Source: CAZELM01 sp964512995 (GTDB taxonomy: Bacteria > CSSED10-310). Taken from it: DNA of 64,000 nt. A program made the position numbers and the translations under genes. The stretch spans positions 1 through 64,000 of the forward strand of contig CAZELM010000004.1 of assembly GCA_964512995.1 (NCBI GenBank), in the 5' to 3' direction. Positions 36,837-45,657 of the stretch are shown piece after piece (position 1 is the first letter of the stretch; every line of letters begins with the position of its first letter). The notes beneath the pieces are model-generated. The model ran no database searches and was not told the DNA's origin. It saw nothing but the letters and a program-made list of their open reading frames with translations.

Positions 36837-37910
36837 TTGACCGATCATTCTGATTTTGCTACATTTTTGATGCGAATTGATGAACAATTATCCTATGAAA
36901 CCGAATATATGATCAATCACAGCATGTTACCAAGGCTTGCAGATGCAGAAGCAAGAACACACATCATTGCATCATCGTGTTCTCTGTGCCCCCGGCGATG
37001 CCAGGTAAATCGCCTGGCGGGTGAACGCGGATTCTGTGGAGCGAGCATGACCGGACACGTTTTTTACAGCAATATCTTGTATGGAGAAGAATTTGAGCTA
37101 TGCCCCAGCTACGAAATATTCCTTACAGGCTGTAATATGCGATGTTCCTTCTGCTATGTCAAACCATGGCTCAGTGGGCTTCATCAGAAAGAGACCGTCA
37201 TATTGTCATCGCTTAAACACCAGATCGAAAACCATTCTCAAAGCTGCCGTTCTCTTCAATTCATCGGTGGTGAACCAACTGTCAATCTTCCAGGGATACT
37301 TAGTTTTTTAAAGCAACTGGATCACAGCCCTCCCATCGTCTGGAACACCAATCTTTTTATGGATTCGAGTATTCCAGAAATATTAAATGGAATTGCTGAC
37401 TTCTATATTGCAGACTTGCATTTCTTCTCCAAACAATGCAGTCTGACAATCGGCGGAGTTGATGAATACTTCACGCATGCTTCCCAGGCATTGCTCATGG
37501 CAACACAATATGCTTCGGTCATTGTCCGGCACCTGCTCATCCCGAATCATCTGGAGTGTTGTTGTAAACCGATCATCGACTGGCTCCAAACACATCTCCC
37601 ACATATCCCATTCCATCTCATGGGCAATTACTATTCTGATGTGGGCGGTGTTCTGGATCCGGCCGAATACCAGGCTGCCTGTCAGTATGCAAAAAATGCC
37701 AATTTACACCTTTATTCGGCAGATCCACCCACTGGGCAAACATCTGGTTCTGGAATAAGAGATTCTGGAAACGAGGAAGAAATTGTTATCGAGAATGATG
37801 GTCGCATTTACATCAAACATTTAACGAAAGATCTGTTGGAAATCATTGCGGCTTTGAACCCAACCGATCCATCGATTCAAGCCAAGCATCGCTATTTCAA
37901 AGGAGACTAA
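36837..37910 (+). CDS. Radical SAM protein, PflX-like (COG1313 type)
   Basis: 357 residues from the TTG at 36837 (ggaag upstream); an ATG at 36870 is an alternative. An N-terminal cysteine-rich stretch CSLCPRRCQVNRLAGERGFC matches the CxLCPRxC...GxxGFCG signature of PflX-type proteins. The radical SAM motif CNMRCSFC gives Cys99, Cys103 and Cys106 for the [4Fe-4S] cluster, and GGEPTVNL is the SAM-binding GGE motif. The family resembles pyruvate formate-lyase activases, but its targets are mostly unknown. The stop lies three bases before the AAA gene start, so it is the first gene of a tight operon and may modify one of the partner proteins. Confidence 0.85.
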   Translation: MTDHSDFATFLMRIDEQLSYETEYMINHSMLPRLADAEARTHIIASSCSLCPRRCQVNRLAGERGFCGASMTGHVFYSNILYGEEFELCPSYEIFLTGCNMRCSFCYVKPWLSGLHQKETVILSSLKHQIENHSQSCRSLQFIGGEPTVNLPGILSFLKQLDHSPPIVWNTNLFMDSSIPEILNGIADFYIADLHFFSKQCSLTIGGVDEYFTHASQALLMATQYASVIVRHLLIPNHLECCCKPIIDWLQTHLPHIPFHLMGNYYSDVGGVLDPAEYQAACQYAKNANLHLYSADPPTGQTSGSGIRDSGNEEEIVIENDGRIYIKHLTKDLLEIIAALNPTDPSIQAKHRYFKGD

Positions 37911-37913
37911 TGC

Positions 37914-39470
37914 GTGACGAATGGAGTTTATCAGGAACTCGAGACATTAATCCGAGCACGGTATCCGTTGATCGTCATGGAAACCTACGAAGAAGATCGG
38001 GCTCAGCGAATTCTGGAAAAAATATCAGAAAAGCGAGACAAAAGGCTCTTTTGCTGGAGTGTGACACGAGGAATCCATGAACACGACGCACCGATTCAAT
38101 CCAAACGCGGTTCCGACCAGACCACTCAAGATCCTCTCGCCGCGCTGGATACCATCCTGAATATGCTGGAACCTGCCATTTATATACTCAAGGATTTCCA
38201 CCCGTATCTGAATGATGCATCGGTGATCCGGAAGCTTCGGGAACTCGCTCATTCCCTGAAAAGCAGCTACAAAACGGTCGTGTTTATTTCACCGAATTTT
38301 AGAATTCCGATGGAGTTAGACAAAGAGATCACCATGGTGGATCTCCCGTTACCCGATCTGCAGGAATTGGATGAGTTGCTGACCGATACCATTCGGGAGG
38401 TCAATGAAAAAACGGATCTCAACATTGATCCGGATACGATTCCCAAGGAACAGATTCTGAAGGCGGCACTGGGATTGACGCTGAATGAAGCGGAAAATGT
38501 ATTTGCCAAATCCTTGGTCATGGGCGGCCGATTGACGGCAGATGACATTCCGGTGATCCTGAGTGAAAAAGAACAGATCATCCGTAAATCGGGATTATTG
38601 GAGTATTATCCGAGCAATAACCGATTCAATGAAGTGGGGGGCTTGGATATTTTAAAGGACTGGCTGACAAAACGGCGACTGGCATTCACAGAGAAAGCAA
38701 AACAGTATGGGTTACCATATCCAAAAGGTGTATTGCTGCTGGGTGTTCAGGGGTGCGGCAAAAGCTTATGCGCCAAAGCCGTATCCGCACTCTGGCAGAT
38801 TCCTCTGCTCCGGTTCGATGTCGGCAAGGTGTTTTCGAGTCTGATCGGATCGTCTGAAGAAAACATCCGCAAAGCCATTCAGGCAGCGGAGTCTGTATCT
38901 CCGGCGATATTATGGGTTGATGAAATCGAGAAGGCTTTTTCCGGCGCTGCCAGTTCCGGGATGTCCGATGGCGGCACATCAGCTCGGATTCTGGGAACAT
39001 TCCTCACCTGGCTTCAAGAAAAAAAATCCCCCGTTTTCGTCATCGCCACAGCCAACAATATCACGTCTCTCCCGCCCGAGTTGCTCCGGAAAGGCCGTCT
39101 GGATGAGATCTTTTTTGTTGATCTGCCATCGGACGATGAACGAGAATCCATCATTTCCATTCATTTACAAAAGCGGAATATGCCGGTTGATTCGATTGAT
39201 CTGAAACTATTGGCCCAGAAAACGGATCAGTTCAGTGGAGCGGAATTGGAGCAAGGGATCATCTCCGCCATGTTCGACAGTTTCCAGAAAGAAAAGCCAC
39301 TCGATACCAACACATTATTACAAGCCTTCGAAGAAACGGTTCCTCTCGCAACGACCATGAAGGAAGACATTCACAGCTTGAGAAAGTGGGCTGCCGGGCG
39401 AGCCCGAATCGCCAGTTCCACAACCAAAGATGCAAATTTTCCAAAGGTGAGAAGACATTTTGAGCTATAG
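37914..39470 (+). CDS. AAA+ ATPase, Ycf46-like
   Basis: 518 residues from the GTG at 37914, with aggag at eight-base spacing. Residues 1-200 form the Ycf46-type N-terminal domain (ARYPLIVMETYEEDRAQRIL, IYILKDFHPYL). A single AAA+ module follows: Walker A GVQGCGKS at 277-284, Walker B ILWVDEIE with Asp336, sensor-1 VIATANN, and arginine fingers in LRKGRLDEIFF. Ycf46 proteins are best known from cyanobacteria and plastids, where a role in carbon-uptake control has been reported; no photosynthesis gene is present here. It is soluble and probably forms a ring that remodels a partner, perhaps the DUF1257-like or DUF2997 proteins encoded just downstream. Confidence 0.88.
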   Translation: MTNGVYQELETLIRARYPLIVMETYEEDRAQRILEKISEKRDKRLFCWSVTRGIHEHDAPIQSKRGSDQTTQDPLAALDTILNMLEPAIYILKDFHPYLNDASVIRKLRELAHSLKSSYKTVVFISPNFRIPMELDKEITMVDLPLPDLQELDELLTDTIREVNEKTDLNIDPDTIPKEQILKAALGLTLNEAENVFAKSLVMGGRLTADDIPVILSEKEQIIRKSGLLEYYPSNNRFNEVGGLDILKDWLTKRRLAFTEKAKQYGLPYPKGVLLLGVQGCGKSLCAKAVSALWQIPLLRFDVGKVFSSLIGSSEENIRKAIQAAESVSPAILWVDEIEKAFSGAASSGMSDGGTSARILGTFLTWLQEKKSPVFVIATANNITSLPPELLRKGRLDEIFFVDLPSDDERESIISIHLQKRNMPVDSIDLKLLAQKTDQFSGAELEQGIISAMFDSFQKEKPLDTNTLLQAFEETVPLATTMKEDIHSLRKWAAGRARIASSTTKDANFPKVRRHFEL

Positions 39471-39487
39471 CCATAAAGGAGTCTATT

Positions 39488-39940
39488 ATGTCCGTTACAT
39501 TCGTCGTTATTCCAACGATCAGTGCTGGCTGGCCGTTTTTATGTGCGGCTGCATCGGTTGCCGCGTCGGCTCTGGGATTCAAATATTCCAAAGGCTGTTC
39601 AAAAGCAGTGATCCAGCAGCGGGGAATCGAGTTGGAGGTTCCGAATAGTGATGTGATCACCGAGCAGGTGGCTGCGGACGAAGAAATCATATTGAATAAA
39701 GATAATCTCGTTGTCCGGATTTACAAAGATCCCAGAGGCCAGTGTGCATTGCATGTCTATGGTGAAGGCCGGACCGAACAGGAACTCCGGGAAGAAGGAA
39801 CCCGCCTGATCAACAGCATCCGTCAGCAATATGTTTATCAGAAAGTCACTCGGGAGCTAGAAAACAGAGGTTTTTCCATCGTCCAGGAGAATGTGGCGGA
39901 GGAAGGACGTATCCGGATCAGGCTCCGTAAATTCAACTAA
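39488..39940 (+). CDS. DUF1257/Ycf35-like protein
   Basis: 150 residues behind an aaggag site, 17 bases after the AAA gene. The C-terminal part LINSIRQQYVYQKVTREL then GFSIVQENVAEEGRIRIRLR matches the closing segment of DUF1257 (Ycf35), which ends with INQRYAY..V and Gf.vveee...dG.I.l.lrr. The N-terminus has a hydrophobic segment (PFLCAAASVAASALGF), unlike standard DUF1257 proteins, and could anchor it to the membrane or be a buried helix. The middle HVYGEGRTEQELREEG is polar. The assignment is helped by the neighbours: Ycf46-like and DUF2997 genes commonly occur with it. Confidence 0.6.
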   Translation: MSVTFVVIPTISAGWPFLCAAASVAASALGFKYSKGCSKAVIQQRGIELEVPNSDVITEQVAADEEIILNKDNLVVRIYKDPRGQCALHVYGEGRTEQELREEGTRLINSIRQQYVYQKVTRELENRGFSIVQENVAEEGRIRIRLRKFN

Positions 39941-39961
39941 CCGTATCATTCTGGTCGTTTT

Positions 39962-40750
39962 ATGAGTCGATTCAAATGGCTTGAAGTATCTAAAAAGAAA
40001 GCCGAACCAGAACAAGCTTCCGATGGTATTGCCGCGGATCGTGCACTGGATGAGGATCATTATCTGGCGTTGGGGGATCGGAATTGTGAGAACGGACATT
40101 ATGAAACAGCGCTTCGATATTATTCCAGAGCCCTCAATCTGAATCCCAAAATCGAGCAGGCATGGATTGGTCAGTTGTTCTGCCTTCTGGAACTTGGTGA
40201 ATTTAAGGAAACGATTACCTGGGCGGATAAGACGCTGGAGTTATTCCCGGATTCCTCGAGCACGATTGCTATCAAATCCGTTGCATGGGGCCGCTTGGGA
40301 AACCTGGAAAAAGCAAAAGGATTCTCGGATGCCGCTATGAAATATAACACTCCCAACCAATGGGTATGGTGGGCTCGCGGGGATGTCCTGATGGCGGAAA
40401 ACTCCAAAAATGCGGAGTTCTGTTTCCGAAAAGCGATCGAAATCGACAGTCAGAACTGGCTGCTATATCTGCGGATCGGCCTGAGCTGGATGAGTATCAA
40501 GAAGAATCTAAAAGCGAAGGAGTATCTGCTGAAAGCCCGCATGCTGAATGAGACCAATGCAATTGTATGGTTTTGGATGGGAATGGTATATTGGGAACTC
40601 GGCAATTTTAATGACGCACAGGATAACTTCGCACAGGCATTGGAAATCGATCCTGAGCGGGAGGAAGTTAAGGTTGCGCTCAAAAAACTGCAAAAAACGG
40701 GCGGATTTATTAAATTCATGACGAAAATTTTTAAACTGTTCCGACCATAA
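39962..40750 (+). CDS. TPR-repeat protein of the Ycf46/DUF2997 operon
   Basis: 262 residues, soluble, with about six tetratricopeptide repeats from residue 30 to 240 (YLALGDRNCENGHYETALRY, AWIGQLFCLLELGEFKETIT, VWFWMGMVYWELGNFNDAQD). A basic, hydrophobic tail (FIKFMTKIFKLFRP) may touch the membrane. TPR proteins are scaffolds; here it lies between the Ycf35-like and DUF2997 genes and so is likely to hold the complex together. Its function cannot be read more exactly. Confidence 0.75.
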   Translation: MSRFKWLEVSKKKAEPEQASDGIAADRALDEDHYLALGDRNCENGHYETALRYYSRALNLNPKIEQAWIGQLFCLLELGEFKETITWADKTLELFPDSSSTIAIKSVAWGRLGNLEKAKGFSDAAMKYNTPNQWVWWARGDVLMAENSKNAEFCFRKAIEIDSQNWLLYLRIGLSWMSIKKNLKAKEYLLKARMLNETNAIVWFWMGMVYWELGNFNDAQDNFAQALEIDPEREEVKVALKKLQKTGGFIKFMTKIFKLFRP

Positions 40751-40760
40751 GGAGCAACCT

Positions 40761-40970
40761 ATGGCAAAACGAACTGAAATAGATATCGAGATTTTGGAGA
40801 ATGGGGAGGTCGTCTGCACTGTTCATGGTATCAAAGGAAAAGGGTGCCTGAAATATGAAGAGCTCATTGCATCCATTCTGGGACAGGTGAAACAGCGGAA
40901 ACTCACTTCCGAATATTATGAAGAAGAAGGGCATATCCGGACAGATATCCAGGGAAAGGTCACTCGTTAG
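40761..40970 (+). CDS. DUF2997 family small protein
   Basis: 69 residues behind an aaggag site, ten bases after the TPR gene. The pattern IDIEILENGEVVCTVHGIKG, then KCLKYEELI-like residues around a single Cys and SEYYEEEG matches DUF2997, small proteins with the layout e(f)xIxxdGxVxxxVxGxkGxxC...T..yy. The conserved Cys in GKGCLKYEE is present. DUF2997 genes are often found beside DUF1257 and AAA ATPases. The conserved Gly-Cys and small size suggest a carrier or a modified client, but nothing is proven. Confidence 0.75.
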   Translation: MAKRTEIDIEILENGEVVCTVHGIKGKGCLKYEELIASILGQVKQRKLTSEYYEEEGHIRTDIQGKVTR

Positions 40971-40972
40971 GT

Positions 40973-41941
40973 GTGAACTGTCCGAAATGCGGCAGCCGCA
41001 ATATGCCTGGAAGCACTCACTGCTTCCAGTGTCATCAGGATTTGGCTGCGCCACCGGAAAAACTGAAAACGCTTCCTCCCCGAGCCAAACGGTCCAGCAT
41101 TATCGGTGGTATCCACCGGAAAGCTCCCAAGAAACCCATCGCGCCCATCCTGAAATCTTTGAACAGCGTTATTCCCCTGGGATTATTGACAAACGCCATG
41201 ATTGGAATGATATCTATCATTCCCGGATTGGGGCAATTCCTGTACCGTCGATACCGACGATGCCTGCTGTTTGCTGTTCTTCAGCTCACCGGAATCATTG
41301 CAGTCCTTCTTTCTGTCACGCATTCTTTGTTCAACTATATCCTGTGGATTGTTTTATGTATTTTTTTCTCAGCTGTTTTTGACACTGCGCTTCTTTCCAT
41401 TCCGGATAATGATCGGAAACTGCTTGAACCACAGGAACTGGGAGCGTTGACTGCTTTTATCTGTGCTGCTTTTTTTTTCCTGGGATTCACGGTGTTCATG
41501 ATCCTGAATCATCAATTCATGTTCTACCGAACTCCCTATGACTGGAATTGTCCGGTGATCCAGCATGGTGAACTGCTGTTCGCTCGAAGAAATGCCTATG
41601 CTGAACAATTGCCGAAGCGGGGTGATTTTGTGATGGTACCCATTCACAACGGCTCCTTTGCCCGTGTGATCGGATTGCCGAATGAACACATCCGGATTCA
41701 GGACGGCGCTGCATGGATCGATGATCAGCCACTCCCAGAGAATTTCGATACCTGTATTCAACCCCGTATCCGTTTCGAAACCATGTTACAACCGGATGGG
41801 TATCTTGTGCTTACCATCCGAATGATCGCCCATAGATACCAATATGAACCCCATGTTGTTTCTCTGGAGGCGATCCAAAGCAAAGTGCTGGGTGTATTTT
41901 CGCCACCGGAAAACAGGCGATGGATAGGAAATGAACGATGA
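40973..41941 (+). CDS. Zinc-ribbon membrane protein with degenerate signal-peptidase (S26)-like domain
   Basis: 322 residues from the GTG at 40973, two bases after the DUF2997 stop. An N-terminal zinc ribbon (CPKCGSRNMPGSTHCFQC) is followed by about four membrane segments (75-185). The C-terminal domain resembles the S26 core: LPKRGDFVMVPIHNGSFARV then IGLPNEHIRIQDGAAWIDDQ. In active signal peptidase I a Ser-Met precedes this and a Lys stands before Arg-Val-Ile-Gly-Leu-Pro-Gly; here the Ser-Met motif is absent and the Lys position is Ala. I infer a catalytically dead, repurposed domain. The stop overlaps pilT by four bases (ATGA). Confidence 0.72.
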   Translation: MNCPKCGSRNMPGSTHCFQCHQDLAAPPEKLKTLPPRAKRSSIIGGIHRKAPKKPIAPILKSLNSVIPLGLLTNAMIGMISIIPGLGQFLYRRYRRCLLFAVLQLTGIIAVLLSVTHSLFNYILWIVLCIFFSAVFDTALLSIPDNDRKLLEPQELGALTAFICAAFFFLGFTVFMILNHQFMFYRTPYDWNCPVIQHGELLFARRNAYAEQLPKRGDFVMVPIHNGSFARVIGLPNEHIRIQDGAAWIDDQPLPENFDTCIQPRIRFETMLQPDGYLVLTIRMIAHRYQYEPHVVSLEAIQSKVLGVFSPPENRRWIGNER

Positions 41942-42981
41942 AACGATTACTGGAAAAAGCAGTGAGCATGGGCGCTTCCGATCTGCATCTGACCACGGAA
42001 GCGCCTCCTTTTCTGCGAATCAACGGCGAAATCATTTTAATGAATGAAGAACCATTGACTCCCGAGAGAAACCAAAAACTGATATACAGTTTGTTAAATG
42101 AATCACAGATCAATAAATTGAGCCGGGACAGGCAGCTATGCTTCTCCCTCACCATACCCAGACTGGGTTATTTCAGAGTCAATGTGTATTTTCAGCGGGG
42201 GATGATCGAGACGGCCATTCGGCTTGGCATGATCGAAATGAAACCGATTGAGGAACTGGGACTGCCTGTTCTGTTGATGGAGATGACGCGTCGTCCGACC
42301 GGTCTGATTTTAATTACCGGACCGACGGGTCAAGGAAAGACGACGACATTCAATTCGTTGATCGATTTCATCAATCGGGAGCAGCGAAGCAAGATCATTA
42401 CGGTGGAAGATCCGGTGGAGTATATTCATCGGAATATCCGAAGTATTGTTGTTCAACAGGAGCTTTATACGGACACTGATTCGTTTCACAGTGCCATCCG
42501 GCACATCCTGCGTCAGGATCCGGATATCATCGGTGTCGGAGAAATGCGGGATCTGGAGACGATATCGGCCACAGTGACGGCTGCTGAAACCGGACATCTG
42601 GTTCTGGCGACATTGCATACCAATGATTGCCCCCAGACTATCCACCGTATCGTGGATGTTTTCCCGCCTCATCAACAGGAACAGATCCGCATCCAGCTCG
42701 CTTCCAGTCTCACATGCGTGATCAATCAGCGATTGTTGCCCCGTTCCGATAAAAAAGGACGCGTGATCGTGTATGAACTGCTCATCGCCACGGAGGCGGT
42801 TCGAAATATCATCCGAGAAAACAAGCTCCAACAATTATCCAATGCGATCATCACCGGACGAAGGCTCGGAATGGTCTGCATGGATGACATGATCCGGGAC
42901 TATTACCAGCAGGGGGTCGTCACCTATGACACCGCGATTTCAAATGCCAGAGATCCCAAATATATTAAAGGCGCTCTCTAG
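41938..42981 (+). CDS. pilT: PilT-type twitching ATPase
   Basis: 347 residues, the usual length. A PAS-like N-terminal domain (GASDLHLTTEAPPFLRINGE) precedes the ATPase core: Walker A GPTGQGKTTT at about 128-137, the Asp box VEDPVEYI, Walker B region GEMRDLETI, and the His box TLHTNDC. In type IV pili PilT powers retraction. No other pilus gene (pilA, B, C, M-Q) is in the window. It is the last gene of the seven-gene operon, overlapping the S26-like membrane gene by four bases, so it may serve that operon's system or be a pilus gene displaced from the main cluster. AIRLGMIEM and the ending are normal. Confidence 0.92.
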   Translation: MKRLLEKAVSMGASDLHLTTEAPPFLRINGEIILMNEEPLTPERNQKLIYSLLNESQINKLSRDRQLCFSLTIPRLGYFRVNVYFQRGMIETAIRLGMIEMKPIEELGLPVLLMEMTRRPTGLILITGPTGQGKTTTFNSLIDFINREQRSKIITVEDPVEYIHRNIRSIVVQQELYTDTDSFHSAIRHILRQDPDIIGVGEMRDLETISATVTAAETGHLVLATLHTNDCPQTIHRIVDVFPPHQQEQIRIQLASSLTCVINQRLLPRSDKKGRVIVYELLIATEAVRNIIRENKLQQLSNAIITGRRLGMVCMDDMIRDYYQQGVVTYDTAISNARDPKYIKGAL

Positions 42982-42995
42982 CGTCGGATTGGATC

Positions 42996-43019
42996 GAGGA
43001 CAGTGACCGGGACTGCCTC
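42996..43019. terminator. Possible hairpin between pilT and the convergent beta-barrel gene
   Basis: gaggacagt pairs with actgcctc with one bulged A. No T-tract, so a weak call based mainly on position between convergent genes. Confidence 0.3.
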
Positions 43020-43072
43020 TGTTCCATTTCCAATGCGCACCAGGGCTATCGCTTCAAAATGCCTATGTCCGA

Positions 43073-44029
43073 TTATATTCTCCAGGAGAATCCCAGACCA
43101 ATATTGAGATGGGACAGATCGATCTCGCAAGGGCCAAATGTCCGGTTGAACTTATCCGCCATCTCCCGAGCATCGGACGTATCCATGTCAACGTAATAGT
43201 CACCGAATTCACTCAGATAGTATCCGGGATCAATCTCCCAATACGCATCTTTGGGTGGAGCGTAAAAATACAGGCCGGACAGCCTCAGGGCCATCGCGTC
43301 ACTCAACATGAAATCGATGTCCAGTCCGACATGCGCTCCAACGGTATTGATCGAGTCGTCGATGACCGCATCGAAATAAAACCAGTCGAGATGTTGATAA
43401 TGACCGTCTTCTTCCGTGAATGCATATCCTAAAATTCCCGATGTCGATACATCGGCTTTAAATGCAGTTATTCCAAATTTGAAAAACGGAATGACGTAAT
43501 CGGACTGAGGTGCCAGGCATAGCGTCAGACCGGCACTCGCTGCCAGTTCTCTCAGCTCGCCATCATCATCCGAAAAACGAAATGCCTCCTCGTAATGACG
43601 TCCATCATCCCATGTCCAATTGATTCCATACCGGGAATATGAACTCAGGGTATCAACCATATAATCGACGCGAACATCGAACCCAATGGCATGGCTCAAA
43701 AAATGAGTGAATCCAATGCCTCCCCATATTCCATCATCAACGTCAATATCGATAGAACCGTATTCACTGACATCATCCAGAAGATCATGACTCCAATTCC
43801 AATCGAATTCCCATGATTCGCTCCATGCACCCGCTCCGATACCTCCGGAGATGTCCACATAGGATGATCCAGTCCGGTCATAGTACGTCTGCCAACCGGC
43901 TGGTGACCATGTGGAGCGATAGCCATCGTCTCCGAAACCGGATACCGTGTTGCACAGAAGAAACAACACGATTCCCAGTGATACAAGACAAAGATGATTG
44001 GGGTTCTTTGGTAGATCGTGATGAACCAT
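43073..44029 (-). CDS. Candidate outer-membrane beta-barrel protein
   Basis: 318 residues from the ATG at 44029 (gggagg upstream); a longer frame from 44068 is less likely. A signal peptide ends near residue 30 (LVSLGIVLFLLCNTVSG). The mature part is rich in Gly, Asp, Ser and aromatics with alternating strands such as SYVDISGGIGAGAWSESWEF, DFMLSDAMALRLSGLYFY and the final HLNIGLGFSWRI. The aromatic-rich last strand resembles the outer-membrane assembly signal. No close family recognised; length suits a barrel of about ten to twelve strands. Consistent with a double-membrane cell. Confidence 0.65.
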   Translation of the reverse strand: MVHHDLPKNPNHLCLVSLGIVLFLLCNTVSGFGDDGYRSTWSPAGWQTYYDRTGSSYVDISGGIGAGAWSESWEFDWNWSHDLLDDVSEYGSIDIDVDDGIWGGIGFTHFLSHAIGFDVRVDYMVDTLSSYSRYGINWTWDDGRHYEEAFRFSDDDGELRELAASAGLTLCLAPQSDYVIPFFKFGITAFKADVSTSGILGYAFTEEDGHYQHLDWFYFDAVIDDSINTVGAHVGLDIDFMLSDAMALRLSGLYFYAPPKDAYWEIDPGYYLSEFGDYYVDMDTSDAREMADKFNRTFGPCEIDLSHLNIGLGFSWRI

Positions 44030-44180
44030 GATATCCTCCCTTCCGATAATACCTTCCGATGGTGACATCTTTCTGGAGCCACTGAATGGTTAGATTCTAA
44101 AATTGGACAAACTCCTTGTCAAACTGAATATCGCACAAAATCAAGACAACAGATAGAACTGCTTCTTTGGTTCTGATATT

Positions 44181-45089
44181 GTGGAACGGATGAGAATCTG
44201 GTCAAAAAAACATGCACTGAGCCAATTGGGAATTGCTATCATACTGACTTTATCGATCGGAACCGCCGTTGGGAGCCGTTCTGGTTGGGGATGGTCCCTG
44301 CTTATCAGTCTCTGTGCAGGATTTGTTTACTATTATCTGGCTATGATCCGATATTGGAGACGTCTGAAGCTCGTTCAAACTCCATTTCCAGAAGCATGGC
44401 GTGCTCAACTGGAGGAATGTATCCCATTTTATCAACGATTGGATGAAGATGGCCGCATCCGCTTTGAGAATGATATCCGAATATTTTTATCGGAACAGCG
44501 AATTTATGGATTACGCGGGAATCCACTTGACGATGAGATCAAAGTATTCATCGCCGCTTCAGCTGCGATACTCGGGCATGGTCTTCCAGACTGGGAATGG
44601 CCGAATCTGAGGGATATCATCGTCTACCCATCCGCATTCGATGATGAATATGAAATCGATGACGACTATTATATGGCCGGAATGGTTCATGAACAGGGAC
44701 CGATCATCTATTCGGAACGAGACTTGAAACACGGATTCTGCCGGAAGCAGCATGGGAGCAATGTCGGAATCCATGAACTCGCTCACGTGATGGACATGGC
44801 TGATGGAGAAGCTAATGGCATACCGGCGGGCATGACCTGGATAGCAGCCGCTCCATGGATAAAAGTGATAGCCGACCGCATCCAGAAGGTTAGAAAAGGT
44901 CGATGTCAGAAAATATTGCGCGAGTATGCGGGTGTTAATGAAGCGGAATTTTTTGCGGTCGCAGTCGAGGTCTTCTTTGAACAACCCGAACATCTCAGGC
45001 GGATGGACCGAGAGCTTTACGATTTAATGGCAACCTATTTTAATATCCACCCGGAAAATCCTTCGGGAAAAGCACCGGGTGTATCATGA
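44181..45089 (+). CDS. mtfA: MtfA family zinc peptidase
   Basis: 302 residues from the GTG at 44181; an ATG at 44190 is equally plausible. Two hydrophobic segments at the N-terminus (IAIILTLSIGTAVG, LLISLCAGFVYYYLAMI) anchor it to the membrane, an addition to the soluble E. coli MtfA. The core matches the family: IIVYPSAF, the metal site HELAHVMDM with His198, and VNEAEFFAVAVEVFFEQP supplying a further ligand. In E. coli MtfA binds the Mlc repressor and controls glucose uptake; in other bacteria its target is unknown. A single gene with no evident partner nearby. Confidence 0.88.
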   Translation: MERMRIWSKKHALSQLGIAIILTLSIGTAVGSRSGWGWSLLISLCAGFVYYYLAMIRYWRRLKLVQTPFPEAWRAQLEECIPFYQRLDEDGRIRFENDIRIFLSEQRIYGLRGNPLDDEIKVFIAASAAILGHGLPDWEWPNLRDIIVYPSAFDDEYEIDDDYYMAGMVHEQGPIIYSERDLKHGFCRKQHGSNVGIHELAHVMDMADGEANGIPAGMTWIAAAPWIKVIADRIQKVRKGRCQKILREYAGVNEAEFFAVAVEVFFEQPEHLRRMDRELYDLMATYFNIHPENPSGKAPGVS

Positions 45090-45196
45090 CATGTGACTGG
45101 GTTTATATTGGCCATCATCACAGATAATCATTGTTCAAAAGATGCATCTGGAAAAAAGATAAAGACGATTATCGGCGGTACGCGCAGGAGGTCATC

Positions 45197-45634
45197 ATGG
45201 CAGCGGAATTATGGGCATTACTCACAGCATTCTGTTGGGCATTCGGATCTTTTTTTGAAAAAAAAGGAGTCGCGCTGGGTCAATATTCACCGATCCTGGG
45301 AGCGACCATTCGGACTGTTTCGAGCATGATCATCTTATCATTGATGAGTTATCCCTACTGGCACCAGCTTCGACAATCCGGTCCGAAACCCATACTCATG
45401 ATCGCTGTATCCGGAGGAATTTTTTCCGGAGCGTTGGGTATCATGTTTTTGTACTATGCATTAAGCGGCGGGCAGTTATCGATTGTCATGCCCATTGCTT
45501 TCTGTCTGACACCGGTTATCGGTGCTGTTTTGGGAATTCTTTTGATGAAAGATCATGTGAATCTTCCGCAGCTCGCAGGCATACTGCTCACGGTCATCGG
45601 GGCTTCCATGACCGTATATTTCAAAGCGCATTAA
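45197..45634 (+). CDS. EamA/DMT family membrane protein (single-repeat, half transporter)
   Basis: 145 residues from the ATG at 45197, which has aggagg five bases upstream; a longer frame from 45131 adds a charged non-conserved stretch. Five hydrophobic segments and the EamA pattern (ELWALLTAFCWAFGSFFEKK, GALGIMFLYYALSGGQLSIV, GILLTVIGASMTVYF). Typical DMT transporters carry two EamA repeats; this protein has one, as in small EmrE-like or paired forms, so it probably works as a dimer. Substrate unknown. Confidence 0.82.
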   Translation: MAAELWALLTAFCWAFGSFFEKKGVALGQYSPILGATIRTVSSMIILSLMSYPYWHQLRQSGPKPILMIAVSGGIFSGALGIMFLYYALSGGQLSIVMPIAFCLTPVIGAVLGILLMKDHVNLPQLAGILLTVIGASMTVYFKAH

Positions 45635-45657
45635 TCCATCCGGAACAGCTCCGGAAT

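Noticed and set aside
45639..45655. tccgga-acagc-tccgga hairpin between the EamA and amidohydrolase genes
   Set aside because: Each arm is self-complementary and there is no T-tract, so the stem is too short to call a terminator.
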